Source: Pseudothermotoga sp.
GTDB taxonomy: Bacteria; Thermotogota; Thermotogae; Thermotogales; DSM-5069
Assembly (NCBI GenBank): GCA_025060105.1
Contig: JANXCS010000003.1
Location: forward strand, 1 to 64,000
Length of the DNA: 64,000 nt
Direction of reading: 5' to 3'
Shown here: piece by piece, positions 1 through 7,822 of the stretch
How the letters are laid out: each line of letters starts with the position of its first letter
Position numbering within the stretch: position 1 is the stretch's first letter
The notes under the pieces: generated by a model
What the model was told of the DNA's origin: nothing
Database searches by the model: none
The model's input: only the letters and a program-made list of their open reading frames with translations
Program-made: the position numbers and the translations under genes

Positions 1-639
1 GTTGAGATGATCAAACAAGCCAGGGACAAAGTCGAACAGACTGCGAGTGTGGTATCCAGTTTGAGCGAACAAGCCAAGAACATAGGTCAGATACTACAGA
101 CCATAAACTCCATAGCCGAGCAGACGAACCTACTTGCGTTGAACGCTGCGATAGAGGCGGCCAGGGCAGGAGAAGCGGGCAGGGGCTTTGCGGTGGTTGC
201 GGATGAGATAAGGAAGTTGGCTGAGGAGAGCAAGAGGGCGACGAGTCAGATAGGTCAGATTTTGAATCAGATAAGTCAAGGTGCGGCCAAGGCGGATGGT
301 GCGACGAAGGAAGCGGTGGGTGTGGTGGAGGAGGTGGCGAAGAGATCAGAGCGTGTGGTGGAACAGTTTGGGAAGATAACAGAGCAGATAATGAACATGG
401 GTAGTCAGATAGAGAGCTTAGCTGCGAGTGCGGAGGAGCAGAGTGCGGCGGCGGAGGAGATGAGCAGTGCGATGGACAGTGCTACGAAGTCGATAAGTAT
501 GATAGCGCAGCGTGTGGAGGAGATGACGAAGGCGGTGAGGGAGCAAGCAGGAGGGGCGCAGGGTGTGAGTGGTATGTCTGAGGAGTTGAGTTCGATAGCT
601 GAGAGTTTGGTGGAACAGGTGAGAAAGTTCAAATTTTGA
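1..639 (+). CDS. Methyl-accepting chemotaxis protein, C-terminal part (5' end outside window)
   Basis: This is the cytoplasmic signalling end of a chemoreceptor, which controls the CheA kinase through CheW. The reading frame is open from the first base, so the sensor domain and membrane segments lie upstream of the window. The conserved hairpin tip is plain ([19 protein letters not shown], followed by [13 protein letters not shown]), and heptad-rich helices typical of the receptor coiled coil follow. The protein ends in VRKFKF and has no CheR-binding pentapeptide tail. A strong intrinsic terminator follows directly, so this is the last gene of its transcript. The 3' half is unusually G-rich in codon choice (runs of gtg/gag/gcg), which probably reflects its Val/Glu/Ala-rich coiled-coil composition. 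The family call is certain; the ligand cannot be inferred. Confidence 0.95.
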   Translation, partial: VEMIKQARDKVEQTASVVSSLSEQAKNIGQILQTINSIAEQTNLLALNAAIEAARAGEAGRGFAVVADEIRKLAEESKRATSQIGQILNQISQGAAKADGATKEAVGVVEEVAKRSERVVEQFGKITEQIMNMGSQIESLAASAEEQSAAAEEMSSAMDSATKSISMIAQRVEEMTKAVREQAGGAQGVSGMSEELSSIAESLVEQVRKFKF

Positions 640-656
640 TGTGTGAATCGAATGTG

Positions 657-683
657 AAAAGGGGCGCAAACGCGCCCTTTTTT
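657..683 (+). terminator. Rho-independent terminator after the chemoreceptor gene
   Basis: GGGCGC, loop AAAC, GCGCCC, then six T residues. A-rich bases before the stem can pair with the T tract. It lies 18 bases after the chemoreceptor stop codon. Confidence 0.9.
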
Positions 684-751
684 GTTGATGTAGCAAATCA
701 GGGTAAAAATTTTGAATGAGTGAAACAAACTCAAAGTCGGAATGATTAGAA

Positions 752-760
752 TTGCTATAA
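752..760 (+). promoter_or_regulatory. Extended -10 promoter of the Nqr/Rnf-like operon
   Basis: TGCTATAAT is an extended -10 box (TGnTATAAT) between the chemoreceptor terminator and the first pump gene. No good -35 box is visible at the right distance. Transcription would start near position 767, which argues against a translation start there and favours the TTG at 815. Confidence 0.55.
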
Positions 761-814
761 TTCGAATTGGAAGAAACTGTTAACGTTCAACTCGATTTTG
801 TAGGGGTGAACAGT

Positions 815-1717
815 TTGAGCGAGAAATTCTTTTTGAAGCAACCTATGATGCGACGTATGCTCTATGCACTTGCTCCGATTTACGCTTTTGCAGTTTTCGC
901 TTACGGTTTTAGGGTGATCTTGCTCAGTTTGATCGTCTTTCCAACAGGTATTTTCGTGGAGTATCTGTTCGAAAGGGCTAAGAGGAAGCCTGTCAGCGAA
1001 GCTGTCCTTGTGAGTTGTGCACTGTTTGTGCTCGCCATGCCACCAAAAGTTCCACTGTGGATCGCCACGTTAGGTATAGCGTTCGGTATTGCTTTTGGAA
1101 AGTGTGTGTACGGTGGTTTTGGAAGAAACGTTTTCAATCCAGCCATAACTGGGAGGCTGTTCATCTATATAACTTTTCCTGCGTTCATGACGGCTGGATG
1201 GATCAGCCCAAGTTTGTTTGGAATCGATGCAGTTTCGAGTGCGACGCCTTTGGAACTTCTGCGCGAAGGAGTGCAAGTGAAACTGTCGAGCCTCTTTCTC
1301 GGTTGGCGTGCTGGTTCTATAGGCGAAGCTCCCATTTTTTTGATGATTCTTTCCGCACTGTATTTGGTGTTCACAAGAACGGCGAGCTGGCGCATCATAG
1401 TTTCAACCTTTGGTTCGGCGACGATCCTATCTTTTCTGCTCGATCTTCTCAATGCTCCAAAAGCCCTACCGGTTGTTCCAGCCGTGCTGTCAGGCAGTTT
1501 GCTTTTTGTGTCCATTTTCATGGCGACAGATCCAGTTTCTTCCCCGAGGAAAGTTAAAGCTCACTGGTTATTCGGTACCATCGTTGGAGTGTCCGGTGTT
1601 CTTGTACGCACGTTTTCCCTCTTCCCAGAAGGTTGGAGCTTTGCGATCATGATCGCCAATTCCTTTGCTCCTCTTTTGGACGAGTTGATGCAAGATAAAA
1701 AGAAGGTGAAAGCGTGA
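815..1717 (+). CDS. Nqr/Rnf-type electron-transport complex, membrane flavoprotein subunit (NqrB/RnfD)
   Basis: This is a polytopic membrane subunit of a Na+-translocating NADH:quinone or ferredoxin:NAD oxidoreductase. Subunits of this family carry covalent FMN. Hydrophobic segments run through most of its 300 residues, and the conserved start PMMRRMLYALAPIYAFAVF and the motif FGIDAVSSATPLELL are visible. The flavinylation site of the family is usually written [ST]GAT; here it reads SSAT. I chose the TTG at 815 because AGGGGTGA ends five bases upstream; a TTG at 767 in the same frame has no ribosome binding site. At 300 residues it is nearer RnfD (about 320-350) than NqrB (about 410). First gene of a tightly overlapping operon, with a GTGA overlap to the next gene. 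Confidence 0.88.
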   Translation: MSEKFFLKQPMMRRMLYALAPIYAFAVFAYGFRVILLSLIVFPTGIFVEYLFERAKRKPVSEAVLVSCALFVLAMPPKVPLWIATLGIAFGIAFGKCVYGGFGRNVFNPAITGRLFIYITFPAFMTAGWISPSLFGIDAVSSATPLELLREGVQVKLSSLFLGWRAGSIGEAPIFLMILSALYLVFTRTASWRIIVSTFGSATILSFLLDLLNAPKALPVVPAVLSGSLLFVSIFMATDPVSSPRKVKAHWLFGTIVGVSGVLVRTFSLFPEGWSFAIMIANSFAPLLDELMQDKKKVKA

Positions 1718-2313
1718 AACTCAACAGAGAGGGTAAGATCTACACTATTCTCTTCACTTTCATTGTGAGCTTCGTTTTTGTCTTCTTGCTCTCCGCAGTC
1801 AATTCTTTAACGGTAGAAAGGTCTAGGAACAATCAAGAACTCTTCAAAATCAAAGCATTACTGAATGCGTTCGGTATTCCTTTCTCGTCGAACGAGGACG
1901 CATTCGAAAAGTTCTCAAAGTTCGTTCAGCGCTTCCAACCTTCCGATATAGAACTTTACCGCACAGTTCTAAACGGTGAGGAAATGTACGCGTACGTGTT
2001 CCAAGGTAACGGTTTGTGGGGACCGATCGTTGGGGTGATCGCTGTAGATTCGAAGGTGAACAAGATCTTCGGGATCGATTTCATCTCGCAGAGTGAAACA
2101 CCAGGGCTCGGTGCAAGGATAGAAGAAAAGTGGTTCAAGGAGCAATTCAGAGGGAAAAATGTCCAGCATGGCCTGATCGTAACTAGGACCAGAACGGGCG
2201 CAGAGAACGAAGTTGATGCCATCACGGGTGCCACCTCGACGTCGAAGGCGGTCGAACGGATCGTCAACGATGCTTTGAACAATTTGAGGAAAACTTTGGG
2301 GGTGAGACCGTGA
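1714..2313 (+). CDS. Nqr/Rnf-type complex, FMN-binding subunit (NqrC/RnfG)
   Basis: This subunit has one N-terminal membrane anchor (about residues 10-30) and an extracytoplasmic FMN-binding domain. It carries a covalent flavin in the electron path of Nqr and Rnf pumps. The attachment motif DAITGATSTSKAV lies near residues 168-180, with the expected threonine in TGAT, preceded by the family motif SETPGLGARI. Its length of 199 residues fits RnfG; NqrC is usually about 250. The GTG start overlaps the stop of the upstream gene (GTGA), implying translational coupling, and the next gene overlaps it in the same way. Family membership is secure. Whether it acts in an Rnf or an Nqr complex depends on its unusual partners. 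Confidence 0.9.
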   Translation: MKLNREGKIYTILFTFIVSFVFVFLLSAVNSLTVERSRNNQELFKIKALLNAFGIPFSSNEDAFEKFSKFVQRFQPSDIELYRTVLNGEEMYAYVFQGNGLWGPIVGVIAVDSKVNKIFGIDFISQSETPGLGARIEEKWFKEQFRGKNVQHGLIVTRTRTGAENEVDAITGATSTSKAVERIVNDALNNLRKTLGVRP

Positions 2314-2912
2314 AGGTCAGAGAGATTACCCTGAAGAACCTTTGGTTAGAAAATCCCGTGTTCGTTCAGATACTCGGTATTTGTTCTACATTGGCGGTGA
2401 CGAACAATCTCAGAAACACTCTCGTCATGACGGTGGGAGTTTGTTTCGTTACGGCCCTATCGAACGCCACCATCTCGGCCTTCAGATCCTTCATACCGAG
2501 AAAAGTGAGAATGATGGTTCAAGTGTTGGTGATCTCTTTTTATGTGATTTTGGTCGACTTGGTCTTGAAGGCCTACATTCCGGAAGTGAGTAAAGCATTG
2601 GGACCGTACGTAGGTTTGATCATAACCAACTGTATCATCATGGGCAGGGCGGAAGCCTTCGCACAAGCGAACCCTCCTTTAATTTCCTTCTGGGATGGTC
2701 TAACGTCTGGATTCGGTTACATGCTCGTTTTGGTGGTGATCGCTTTTGTGAGGGAGCTTTTAGGTTTTGGAAGTTTCATGGGATTCAAGATCTTACCAGA
2801 TTCGTTCGTGCCTTGGACGATCATGGTGGTTCCTGCGAGTGCTTTCTTCGTCCTTGCCAGCTTCATATGGATCGCAAGGACTATGCAGATGAAAAGAAGA
2901 GGTGGTAAATGA
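2310..2912 (+). CDS. Nqr/Rnf-type complex, membrane subunit (NqrD/RnfE)
   Basis: A six-helix membrane protein of 200 residues. With its paralogue, the next gene, it forms the inverted-topology pair that in Nqr/Rnf holds an intramembrane iron-sulfur cluster and the ion path. Visible family features are the start NPVFVQILGICSTLAVTNNL and the segment VGLIITNCIIMGRAEAFA, with the conserved cysteine of the central half-helix, and a second FVRELLGFGSFMG segment. The start is a GTG overlapping the previous stop (GTGA), and the end overlaps the next gene by four bases (ATGA). This arrangement suggests equimolar synthesis with its neighbours. Confidence 0.92.
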   Translation: MKVREITLKNLWLENPVFVQILGICSTLAVTNNLRNTLVMTVGVCFVTALSNATISAFRSFIPRKVRMMVQVLVISFYVILVDLVLKAYIPEVSKALGPYVGLIITNCIIMGRAEAFAQANPPLISFWDGLTSGFGYMLVLVVIAFVRELLGFGSFMGFKILPDSFVPWTIMVVPASAFFVLASFIWIARTMQMKRRGGK

Positions 2913-3502
2913 TGCCACGGATCGACCCATTCTCACTTTTGATCGCTTCCATCTTTACAAGCAACGTTCTTCTCAGCTATTTTCTCGGAATGTGTTCCTT
3001 CATATCCATATCGAAAGACCTCAAATCCTCAAACGGCTTGGGTATGGCCGTCACGTTGGTGATGACGATCACTACAGCCGCGAACTGGATCGTAGAAAAG
3101 TACATCATACAGGTGTGGAATCTTTCTTATCTCAGATACATTTTGTACATAATCGTGATCGCTGCGGTGGTCCAAATGCTAGAGATGATAATCGATCGTG
3201 TATCACCAGCACTCTACATTTCGCTGGGAATCTTTTTACCACTGATCACCGTGAACTGTGCCATTTTGGGCGTGGCTCTTTTCATGCAACTGAGAAACTA
3301 TTCTTTGATCCAATCTATCTTTTACGGTTTTGGAAGTGGCCTTGGTTGGTGGCTAGCCATAGTGCTCCTCGCGGCTATAAGAAAAAGGATCGAGAACGCA
3401 CCAATCCCAGCAGGTTTGAAGGGAGTTGGAATCACGCTCATCACGATAGGGCTCATGGCGATGGCCTTCATGGGTTTTGCGGGCATGCTGCCAGTTCAGT
3501 GA
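2909..3502 (+). CDS. Nqr/Rnf-type complex, membrane subunit (NqrE/RnfA)
   Basis: The partner of the preceding NqrD/RnfE-like subunit: 197 residues, six predicted membrane helices. Conserved features are FTSNVLLSYFLGMCSFISIS near the N terminus and LITVNCAILGVALF near residue 115; each contains one of the cysteines that bind the intramembrane iron-sulfur cluster in this family. The start overlaps the upstream stop (ATGA). It ends 16 bases before the NqrF-like gene. Confidence 0.92.
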   Translation: MMPRIDPFSLLIASIFTSNVLLSYFLGMCSFISISKDLKSSNGLGMAVTLVMTITTAANWIVEKYIIQVWNLSYLRYILYIIVIAAVVQMLEMIIDRVSPALYISLGIFLPLITVNCAILGVALFMQLRNYSLIQSIFYGFGSGLGWWLAIVLLAAIRKRIENAPIPAGLKGVGITLITIGLMAMAFMGFAGMLPVQ

Positions 3503-3518
3503 TTGGGGGAAGATTCAA

Positions 3519-4625
3519 ATGGATTTTCTTGCGCCTTTGATCGTTTCTTCTCTCGGTGCAGGACTCGCGTTAATGATCTCCATAGTCGATGCGATCGTGA
3601 ACAATTACGGAGAAGTGGAAATAAACATCAACAAGGGAAAGAAGAGGTTGAAAGTCAAGGGAGGTTCACCTTTACTGCAGACTCTCGCTGCACAGAATAT
3701 CTTTGTGCCATCAGCGTGCGGTGGTAGAGGAAGCTGTGGGGTGTGCAAAGTGAGGATTTTTTCCGATGTGGGTCCATATTTGCCAACAGAACTACCGCAT
3801 CTGAGCAAGGAGGAGATGGCGAGCAACGTGAGGCTTTCTTGTCAGATAAAGGTTAAAAAAGATCTTCAGATCGAGCTTCCCGAAGAACTCTTCAAAGCTC
3901 AGAGGTTCAAAGGCATCGTGGAGAGTATCAAGGACCTCACTTACGATATCAAAGAAATCAGGATAAGACTTGTAGAACCAGACAGTATCGATTTTCTGGC
4001 AGGTCAATACATCCAATTGGTCATACCACCTTACGGAAAAGTGGAACAGTCAGTACAGCGTGCTTATTCTATATCTTCTCCACCGAGCGATTCTGGACAC
4101 ATAGAATTGGTGATAAGACTAGTTCCAGGGGGCATAGCGACGACTTACGTTTTCAACCACATGAAAGAAGGGGAAATAGTTGAATTTGTTGGTCCATTCG
4201 GCGAATTCTACATGAGGAACACAAAAGCGGATATGATCATGATCGCTGGTGGTAGTGGCATGGCACCGATAAAATCGATCATCCTAGACATGATCGATAG
4301 AAAAATCAAAGACAGAAACGTGTGGTTTTTCTTCGGTGCGAGAAGTAAAAGAGACCTGTTCTACGTGGAGCTGTTTCGAACGATCGAGAAAGATTGGGAC
4401 AGGTTCCACTTCATTCCAGCTCTTTCCAATCCAAATCCTGAAGATGATTGGACTGGTGAGTTGGGATTGATCACGGAAGTTGTGGATAGGTATTTGATGA
4501 GTAAGATATCAAAAGAAAATGAAAAAGAAGCTTACCTGTGTGGAAGTCCTGGTATGATAAATGCCTCGATACAGGTGTTACAGAAACATGGGATCAACAA
4601 GATCTATTATGACAAGTTCGCCTGA
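3519..4625 (+). CDS. nqrF: NqrF-type NADH-oxidising subunit with [2Fe-2S] and FAD domains
   Basis: The electron-input subunit: one N-terminal membrane helix (about residues 5-25), a plant-type [2Fe-2S] ferredoxin domain, then a ferredoxin-NADP reductase-like FAD/NADH domain. Cysteines 67, 73, 76 and 108 (CGGRGSCGVC and LSCQ) have the spacing expected of NqrF. The FAD motif RAYSISSPP and the nucleotide loop GGSGMAPIKS are intact, and CGSPGM lies near the end. The ATG at 3519 has GGGGGA eight bases upstream; an ATG at 3477 lies inside the previous gene and is less likely. Length (368) is slightly short of the usual ~405. The operon has the F subunit of Nqr, yet no NqrA and no RnfB or RnfC occurs in it. 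Confidence 0.93.
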   Translation: MDFLAPLIVSSLGAGLALMISIVDAIVNNYGEVEININKGKKRLKVKGGSPLLQTLAAQNIFVPSACGGRGSCGVCKVRIFSDVGPYLPTELPHLSKEEMASNVRLSCQIKVKKDLQIELPEELFKAQRFKGIVESIKDLTYDIKEIRIRLVEPDSIDFLAGQYIQLVIPPYGKVEQSVQRAYSISSPPSDSGHIELVIRLVPGGIATTYVFNHMKEGEIVEFVGPFGEFYMRNTKADMIMIAGGSGMAPIKSIILDMIDRKIKDRNVWFFFGARSKRDLFYVELFRTIEKDWDRFHFIPALSNPNPEDDWTGELGLITEVVDRYLMSKISKENEKEAYLCGSPGMINASIQVLQKHGINKIYYDKFA

Positions 4626-4639
4626 TGGGAGGTGAAACG

Positions 4640-5089
4640 ATGAAGATGACACCTCAGCAGATCAAAGCTCAGGAGAACATGAAACCTGGCAAGATAACGG
4701 CCGATGGTTTTTTAGGTGACGACGATAGGAACATAGTTGATATAATTCAGGAAGACGAAACCAACTTTGCTCGCCTCGGGATCGATTTCAACGAAGTTGC
4801 TGAGCTGATGCGAAAACTCATGAAAGAAGGACTCAAAGGTTTAGGCGAACCCATCGTGTACGAAAAATGGGAAATAAGAGTGGATGAAGCGCGTGGTTTC
4901 TTGCCTTGTCCGTATCAGGATGGAATATTCAGAAAGAGAGTCGCCACGGTGAGGAACCTCAGAAACGATGAACAGATCATTTTCAGTGATCTTTCCATAC
5001 ACCTGCTCGAGAAGCACCACTTTTTGCAGGGGAAAGGCTCCAAATTCAGGATCGAACCAGAGAAGATCAAAAAAGTCTTCTATGATTAA
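4640..5089 (+). CDS. Conserved hypothetical protein, last gene tightly linked to the Nqr-like operon
   Basis: I do not recognise a named function. It is a soluble-looking protein of 149 residues with no signal peptide or membrane segment. It is acidic in the N-terminal half (DGFLGDDDRNIVDIIQEDE) and has a helical middle (ELMRKLMKEGLKGLGEPIVYEKWEIRVDEARG), a single CPY motif and a basic C terminus. The start at 4640 follows GGGAGGTGA; an earlier in-frame ATG at 4625 overlaps the nqrF stop but lies inside that ribosome binding site. Only 14 bases separate it from nqrF, so it is cotranscribed and could be an accessory or assembly factor of the pump. That role is inferred from position only. Confidence 0.7.
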   Translation: MKMTPQQIKAQENMKPGKITADGFLGDDDRNIVDIIQEDETNFARLGIDFNEVAELMRKLMKEGLKGLGEPIVYEKWEIRVDEARGFLPCPYQDGIFRKRVATVRNLRNDEQIIFSDLSIHLLEKHHFLQGKGSKFRIEPEKIKKVFYD

Positions 5090-5105
5090 GGAGAAGTGAT
5101 TAAAA

Positions 5106-5570
5106 GTGTGGATGACTGATCAAAAGCGTGTTAGATCACTTCTCATACTGGTGATATTCGGATGGAGCTTTCTATTCGCTTTCGCTTCGATACTGTACAT
5201 CGCGGAAGTTGAATGGTATGTTCTACTAGTTTTCTTGGCTGTCTACACTCTATCTGCTGTGATCAGCACGCTTCAATTCATAAGCTATTCAAAAGGCATC
5301 TTTGTGAGTGACTTTGAAATAATCCTGCCAGGTGTAACGAGAAAAAAGTTCTCTTCACAAGATCTGGAAAAGATTGTTTTGTCTGACACTAGATCGAGGT
5401 TTGGAACTAACTACTTTGCCATGTTCTATCTGAAGGGGAAAAAGTTTCCTTACGGTGTGACGTTCTCATCCGACGAAAAGCGCCGAGAGATCATCGAATT
5501 GTTATGTGAATTCTGCCCACACGTTCAGCTGGTAGATAAAACTAAACGTTCCGAAAAAAGGAAAAAGTGA
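5106..5570 (+). CDS. Small membrane protein with a PH-like cytoplasmic tail, unknown function
   Basis: 154 residues. Two hydrophobic helices (about residues 10-30 and 37-58) are followed by a cytoplasmic part with alternating strands (SKGIFVSDFEIILPG, MFYLKGKKFPYGVTF), resembling bacterial PH-like domains found after two membrane helices (YcxB/YdbT-like). That resemblance is by eye and is only a suggestion. The start is the GTG at 5106, with ATG 5112 as an alternative, and AAGGAG just overlaps the upstream stop. It continues the same strand and is probably read through from the pump operon, since I see no terminator before it. Confidence 0.6.
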   Translation: MWMTDQKRVRSLLILVIFGWSFLFAFASILYIAEVEWYVLLVFLAVYTLSAVISTLQFISYSKGIFVSDFEIILPGVTRKKFSSQDLEKIVLSDTRSRFGTNYFAMFYLKGKKFPYGVTFSSDEKRREIIELLCEFCPHVQLVDKTKRSEKRKK

Positions 5571-5577
5571 GATTGAA

Positions 5578-6177
5578 ATGCAGCAACACGGATTTAAACT
5601 TTTCATTTTCGATGTGGGTGGAGTCTTGTGCGATGGAACTTCCGTGACCCATTTGATAAGTGAGTATCTATCTATAAACCAGCAGGAATTTATCAAGCTT
5701 GCCAAACTTTCTGGACTCAGAGACCTTCAGACGGGAAAAATCACAGCAAGACAATTTTGGGAGAATTTTTCAAAGCTTTCAGGTAAACACGTTGAAGAAG
5801 ATCTGTGGGTTAAATTCTTCAAACCAAAGTTGAAGTTAGAAACGGCGAGGCTGATAGAACGCTTGAAAATGAGATACAGAGTGGTCGCTGGTACGAACAC
5901 CATAGAGTCACACTATCAGATTCACCTTGAAAATGGAGATTATCGTTTCTTCGATCGTGTCTATGCATCCCACCAAGTAGGCTATCTCAAGCCAGATGAT
6001 GATTTCTTCCATTACATTTTAAAGAAAGAGTCGATCTCACCGCAGGAAACTTTCTTTGTGGATGATTCATTCGAAAACGTTTTGGCAGCTCAAAAGCTTG
6101 AAATTCACTCTGTGTTGTTCACAAATGCACAAGATCTACAAAGCAAGTTGTCTTCTCTCAAGCTGATCGATTTTTAA
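5578..6177 (+). CDS. HAD-superfamily hydrolase (phosphatase-like)
   Basis: A haloacid-dehalogenase-fold hydrolase of 199 residues, of the kind that includes YihX sugar phosphatases. Motif I is FDVGGVL (nucleophile Asp), motif II AGTNT, motif III the lysine in LKPDDDFF, and motif IV FVDDS. The residue two after the nucleophile is Gly rather than the Asp of classic phosphatases; this DxGGV form is common in YihX-like and dehalogenase-like members, so it is not by itself a defect. The substrate cannot be told. It starts seven bases after the preceding gene and is followed by a bidirectional terminator, so it ends the rightward transcript. Confidence 0.82.
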   Translation: MQQHGFKLFIFDVGGVLCDGTSVTHLISEYLSINQQEFIKLAKLSGLRDLQTGKITARQFWENFSKLSGKHVEEDLWVKFFKPKLKLETARLIERLKMRYRVVAGTNTIESHYQIHLENGDYRFFDRVYASHQVGYLKPDDDFFHYILKKESISPQETFFVDDSFENVLAAQKLEIHSVLFTNAQDLQSKLSSLKLIDF

Positions 6178-6181
6178 ATGA

Positions 6182-6208
6182 AAAACCAAGCCCCATAGGG
6201 CTTGGTTT
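6182..6208. terminator. Bidirectional terminator between convergent genes
   Basis: AAACCAAGCCC, loop CATA, GGGCTTGGTTT. It lies between the rightward HAD gene and the leftward lipoprotein gene and can serve both, with T-rich tails in both directions. Confidence 0.8.
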
Positions 6209-6228
6209 GAGCGTTACTGATTTTTCCA

Positions 6229-6783
6229 TCAGAAAGTTTGGATAGAACTTCGGTGTAGTACAATATCGACGTTTGGAATCGGCCTAGTGGCGTACGGAAC
6301 GATTGGGTAAAACTTCGGTGTAGTACCTTCATAATATACGGCGAAGAAGAAGGCTTTTTTAGCAACGTCCTTGATAGTGACCATAGGTAACATCAAAGCA
6401 GTTGAAGTTGCCGAACTGCCGGTACCATAAGTTGCCAACACTTCGATCATGTAAACTTTCTCAACGAACGTCGGTGGATTTTGAACTAGGTAAATGAATT
6501 TTGTCGAGTAATCTGTAACATTCTTCAAAGTGATGGTCGGTGTTGGATAACCAGAAGGTTTTAATAAATGCTTGACAAAATCGAGTAATTCGCTCGCTTC
6601 AGTTGTGAGTGTTGCATCCATTGTCTTTACATAAACAACTTCGGTGGCACTGGCTGTGAACAGCTTGGATAGCAAATCATTTGCGAGTTGGTTCGGAGAA
6701 GGGCCAAATAGATTTGCACATCCTGAGAGTACGAAGATGATTGTAGCAGCCAAAACCATAATGAGGACGTATTTGTACCTCAC
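6229..6783 (-). CDS. Predicted lipoprotein of unknown function
   Basis: 184 residues with a lipoprotein signal: a basic start (MRYKYV), a hydrophobic core, and lipobox VLSGC near residue 21. The mature part has no domain I can name. Its C-terminal half (VEKVYMIEVLATYG, then LMLPMVTIKDVAKKAFFFAVYYEG, then FYPIVPYATRPIP) matches in order and character the end of a second lipoprotein at 58100-58612 (VDRVYLINLLFIN, SLPIITLKNEANKIYIAVIFERDG, AVYPKPITP), so the two appear paralogous. The GTG start is supported by GAAGGAGGG. Single-gene transcript with its own promoter. Likely an outer-envelope protein; function unknown. Confidence 0.8.
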   Translation of the reverse strand: MRYKYVLIMVLAATIIFVLSGCANLFGPSPNQLANDLLSKLFTASATEVVYVKTMDATLTTEASELLDFVKHLLKPSGYPTPTITLKNVTDYSTKFIYLVQNPPTFVEKVYMIEVLATYGTGSSATSTALMLPMVTIKDVAKKAFFFAVYYEGTTPKFYPIVPYATRPIPNVDIVLHRSSIQTF

Positions 6784-6811
6784 CTTTCATCCCTCCTTCG
6801 GTTATGAAAAA

Positions 6812-6820
6812 TTATAACAC
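6812..6820 (-). promoter_or_regulatory. Extended -10 promoter of the lipoprotein gene
   Basis: On the minus strand TGTTATAAT gives an extended -10 box about 30 bases before the GTG start, followed by GAAGGAGGG as ribosome binding site. Confidence 0.55.
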
Positions 6821-6822
6821 GA

Positions 6823-7686
6823 TCACCAAATTATTTTTCTTCTGAAGTGACAGTAAGGAACTTTACCGGTTCTTTCGTAATAATCTTGATGATAATCTTC
6901 CGCAAGCCAAAACGTCGAAGCTTTTCTTATCCGGGTTGTCACTCGATAACGTGTGCTCAATCGATTCTTCAAACTCTCCGCGACCATTTTCTGTGATTCG
7001 CTTGTGTAAAAAATTACACTTTTGTACTGTTCGCCTATATCTGGACCCTGTCCATCTTCTTGAGTGAAATCATGAATTTCGAAAAAGTATTTTATTAGGT
7101 TTTCTTCGTTCATCTTTTTAGGATCGAATATGACTTCCACGGTTTCGACATGGCCTGTTTTCCCAGTGCACACGTCTTCGTAAGTTGGGTTATCCACATG
7201 TCCTCCCATGTAACCGACTCTGGTATCGATGATCCCTTCCAATTGTTTGAACAGATGCTCCACACCCCAGAAACAACCTGCCGCAAAGAAGATTCTATCT
7301 ATCTTGGGTTTCTGACCAGCAGGTACAAATTTCAAAGAGACACTGTTCACACAATGACGAACATTTTTCGGTGTGAAACCTTCGTTAAAGAAGACATGCC
7401 CAAGGTGAGCTCCACAATAGGCACACGTTATCTCTATTCTGACGCCATCTTTATCCAACTCTTTTCTCACAGCGCCAGGAATTTCATCGTCGAAAGCAGG
7501 CCAACCACAACCAGAGTGAAATTTATCTTGGCTTCTGTAAAGCGGTATGCCACAGTTTTTGCAGGTGTATATTCCCTCTTCAAAATGATCGACGTATTCA
7601 CCACTGAACGGTGGCTCTGTACCTTTACCAAAAAGTACGAACTTTTCGAATTCACTGAGTTGCGTGTTCCTTTTTATACGTTTCAA
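6823..7686 (-). CDS. msrBA: Fused peptide methionine sulfoxide reductase MsrB-MsrA
   Basis: Repairs oxidised methionine in both stereoisomers. The N-terminal MsrB domain (about residues 10-122) has the zinc cysteines CKNC (42/45) and CAYC (88/91) and the catalytic Cys112 in RHCVNS. The MsrA domain (about 130-288) has the catalytic Cys138 in GCFWGVE and the conserved GGHVDNPTYEDVCTG stretch. Fusions in MsrA-MsrB order are common; here the order is MsrB first. I chose TTG 7686 because the upstream TTG at 7710 only adds eight residues and GGGAGAG lies better for the inner start; the spacing is not ideal, so the start is uncertain. It is transcribed alone and was probably acquired or kept for oxygen stress. 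Confidence 0.93.
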   Translation of the reverse strand: MKRIKRNTQLSEFEKFVLFGKGTEPPFSGEYVDHFEEGIYTCKNCGIPLYRSQDKFHSGCGWPAFDDEIPGAVRKELDKDGVRIEITCAYCGAHLGHVFFNEGFTPKNVRHCVNSVSLKFVPAGQKPKIDRIFFAAGCFWGVEHLFKQLEGIIDTRVGYMGGHVDNPTYEDVCTGKTGHVETVEVIFDPKKMNEENLIKYFFEIHDFTQEDGQGPDIGEQYKSVIFYTSESQKMVAESLKNRLSTRYRVTTRIRKASTFWLAEDYHQDYYERTGKVPYCHFRRKIIW

Positions 7687-7822
7687 ATTCTCTCCATCTC
7701 TCCCAAACAAATCATATCATAAATCAAAATTAAGCGAACCTTCCGTTAGTTCAGGATCATTCAAGTTTCCTTCCAACTAAAAGCGCTTCGACATTAGCTA
7801 CGTTTCCTTCGAGGTCTATACA

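Noticed and set aside
1015-1557. Open frame of 180 codons inside the NqrB/RnfD-like gene
   Set aside because: Shadow of a clear membrane-protein gene; Cys/Trp-rich, no ribosome site.
2902-3540. Open frame of 212 codons on the plus strand
   Set aside because: It overlaps the NqrE/RnfA-like gene almost completely, codes for a His/Arg-rich sequence of no family, and is a shadow frame.
5578-6177. HAD protein without the second Asp of DxD
   Set aside because: The DxGGV form of motif I is common in YihX/dehalogenase-like members, so this alone is not evidence of loss of function.
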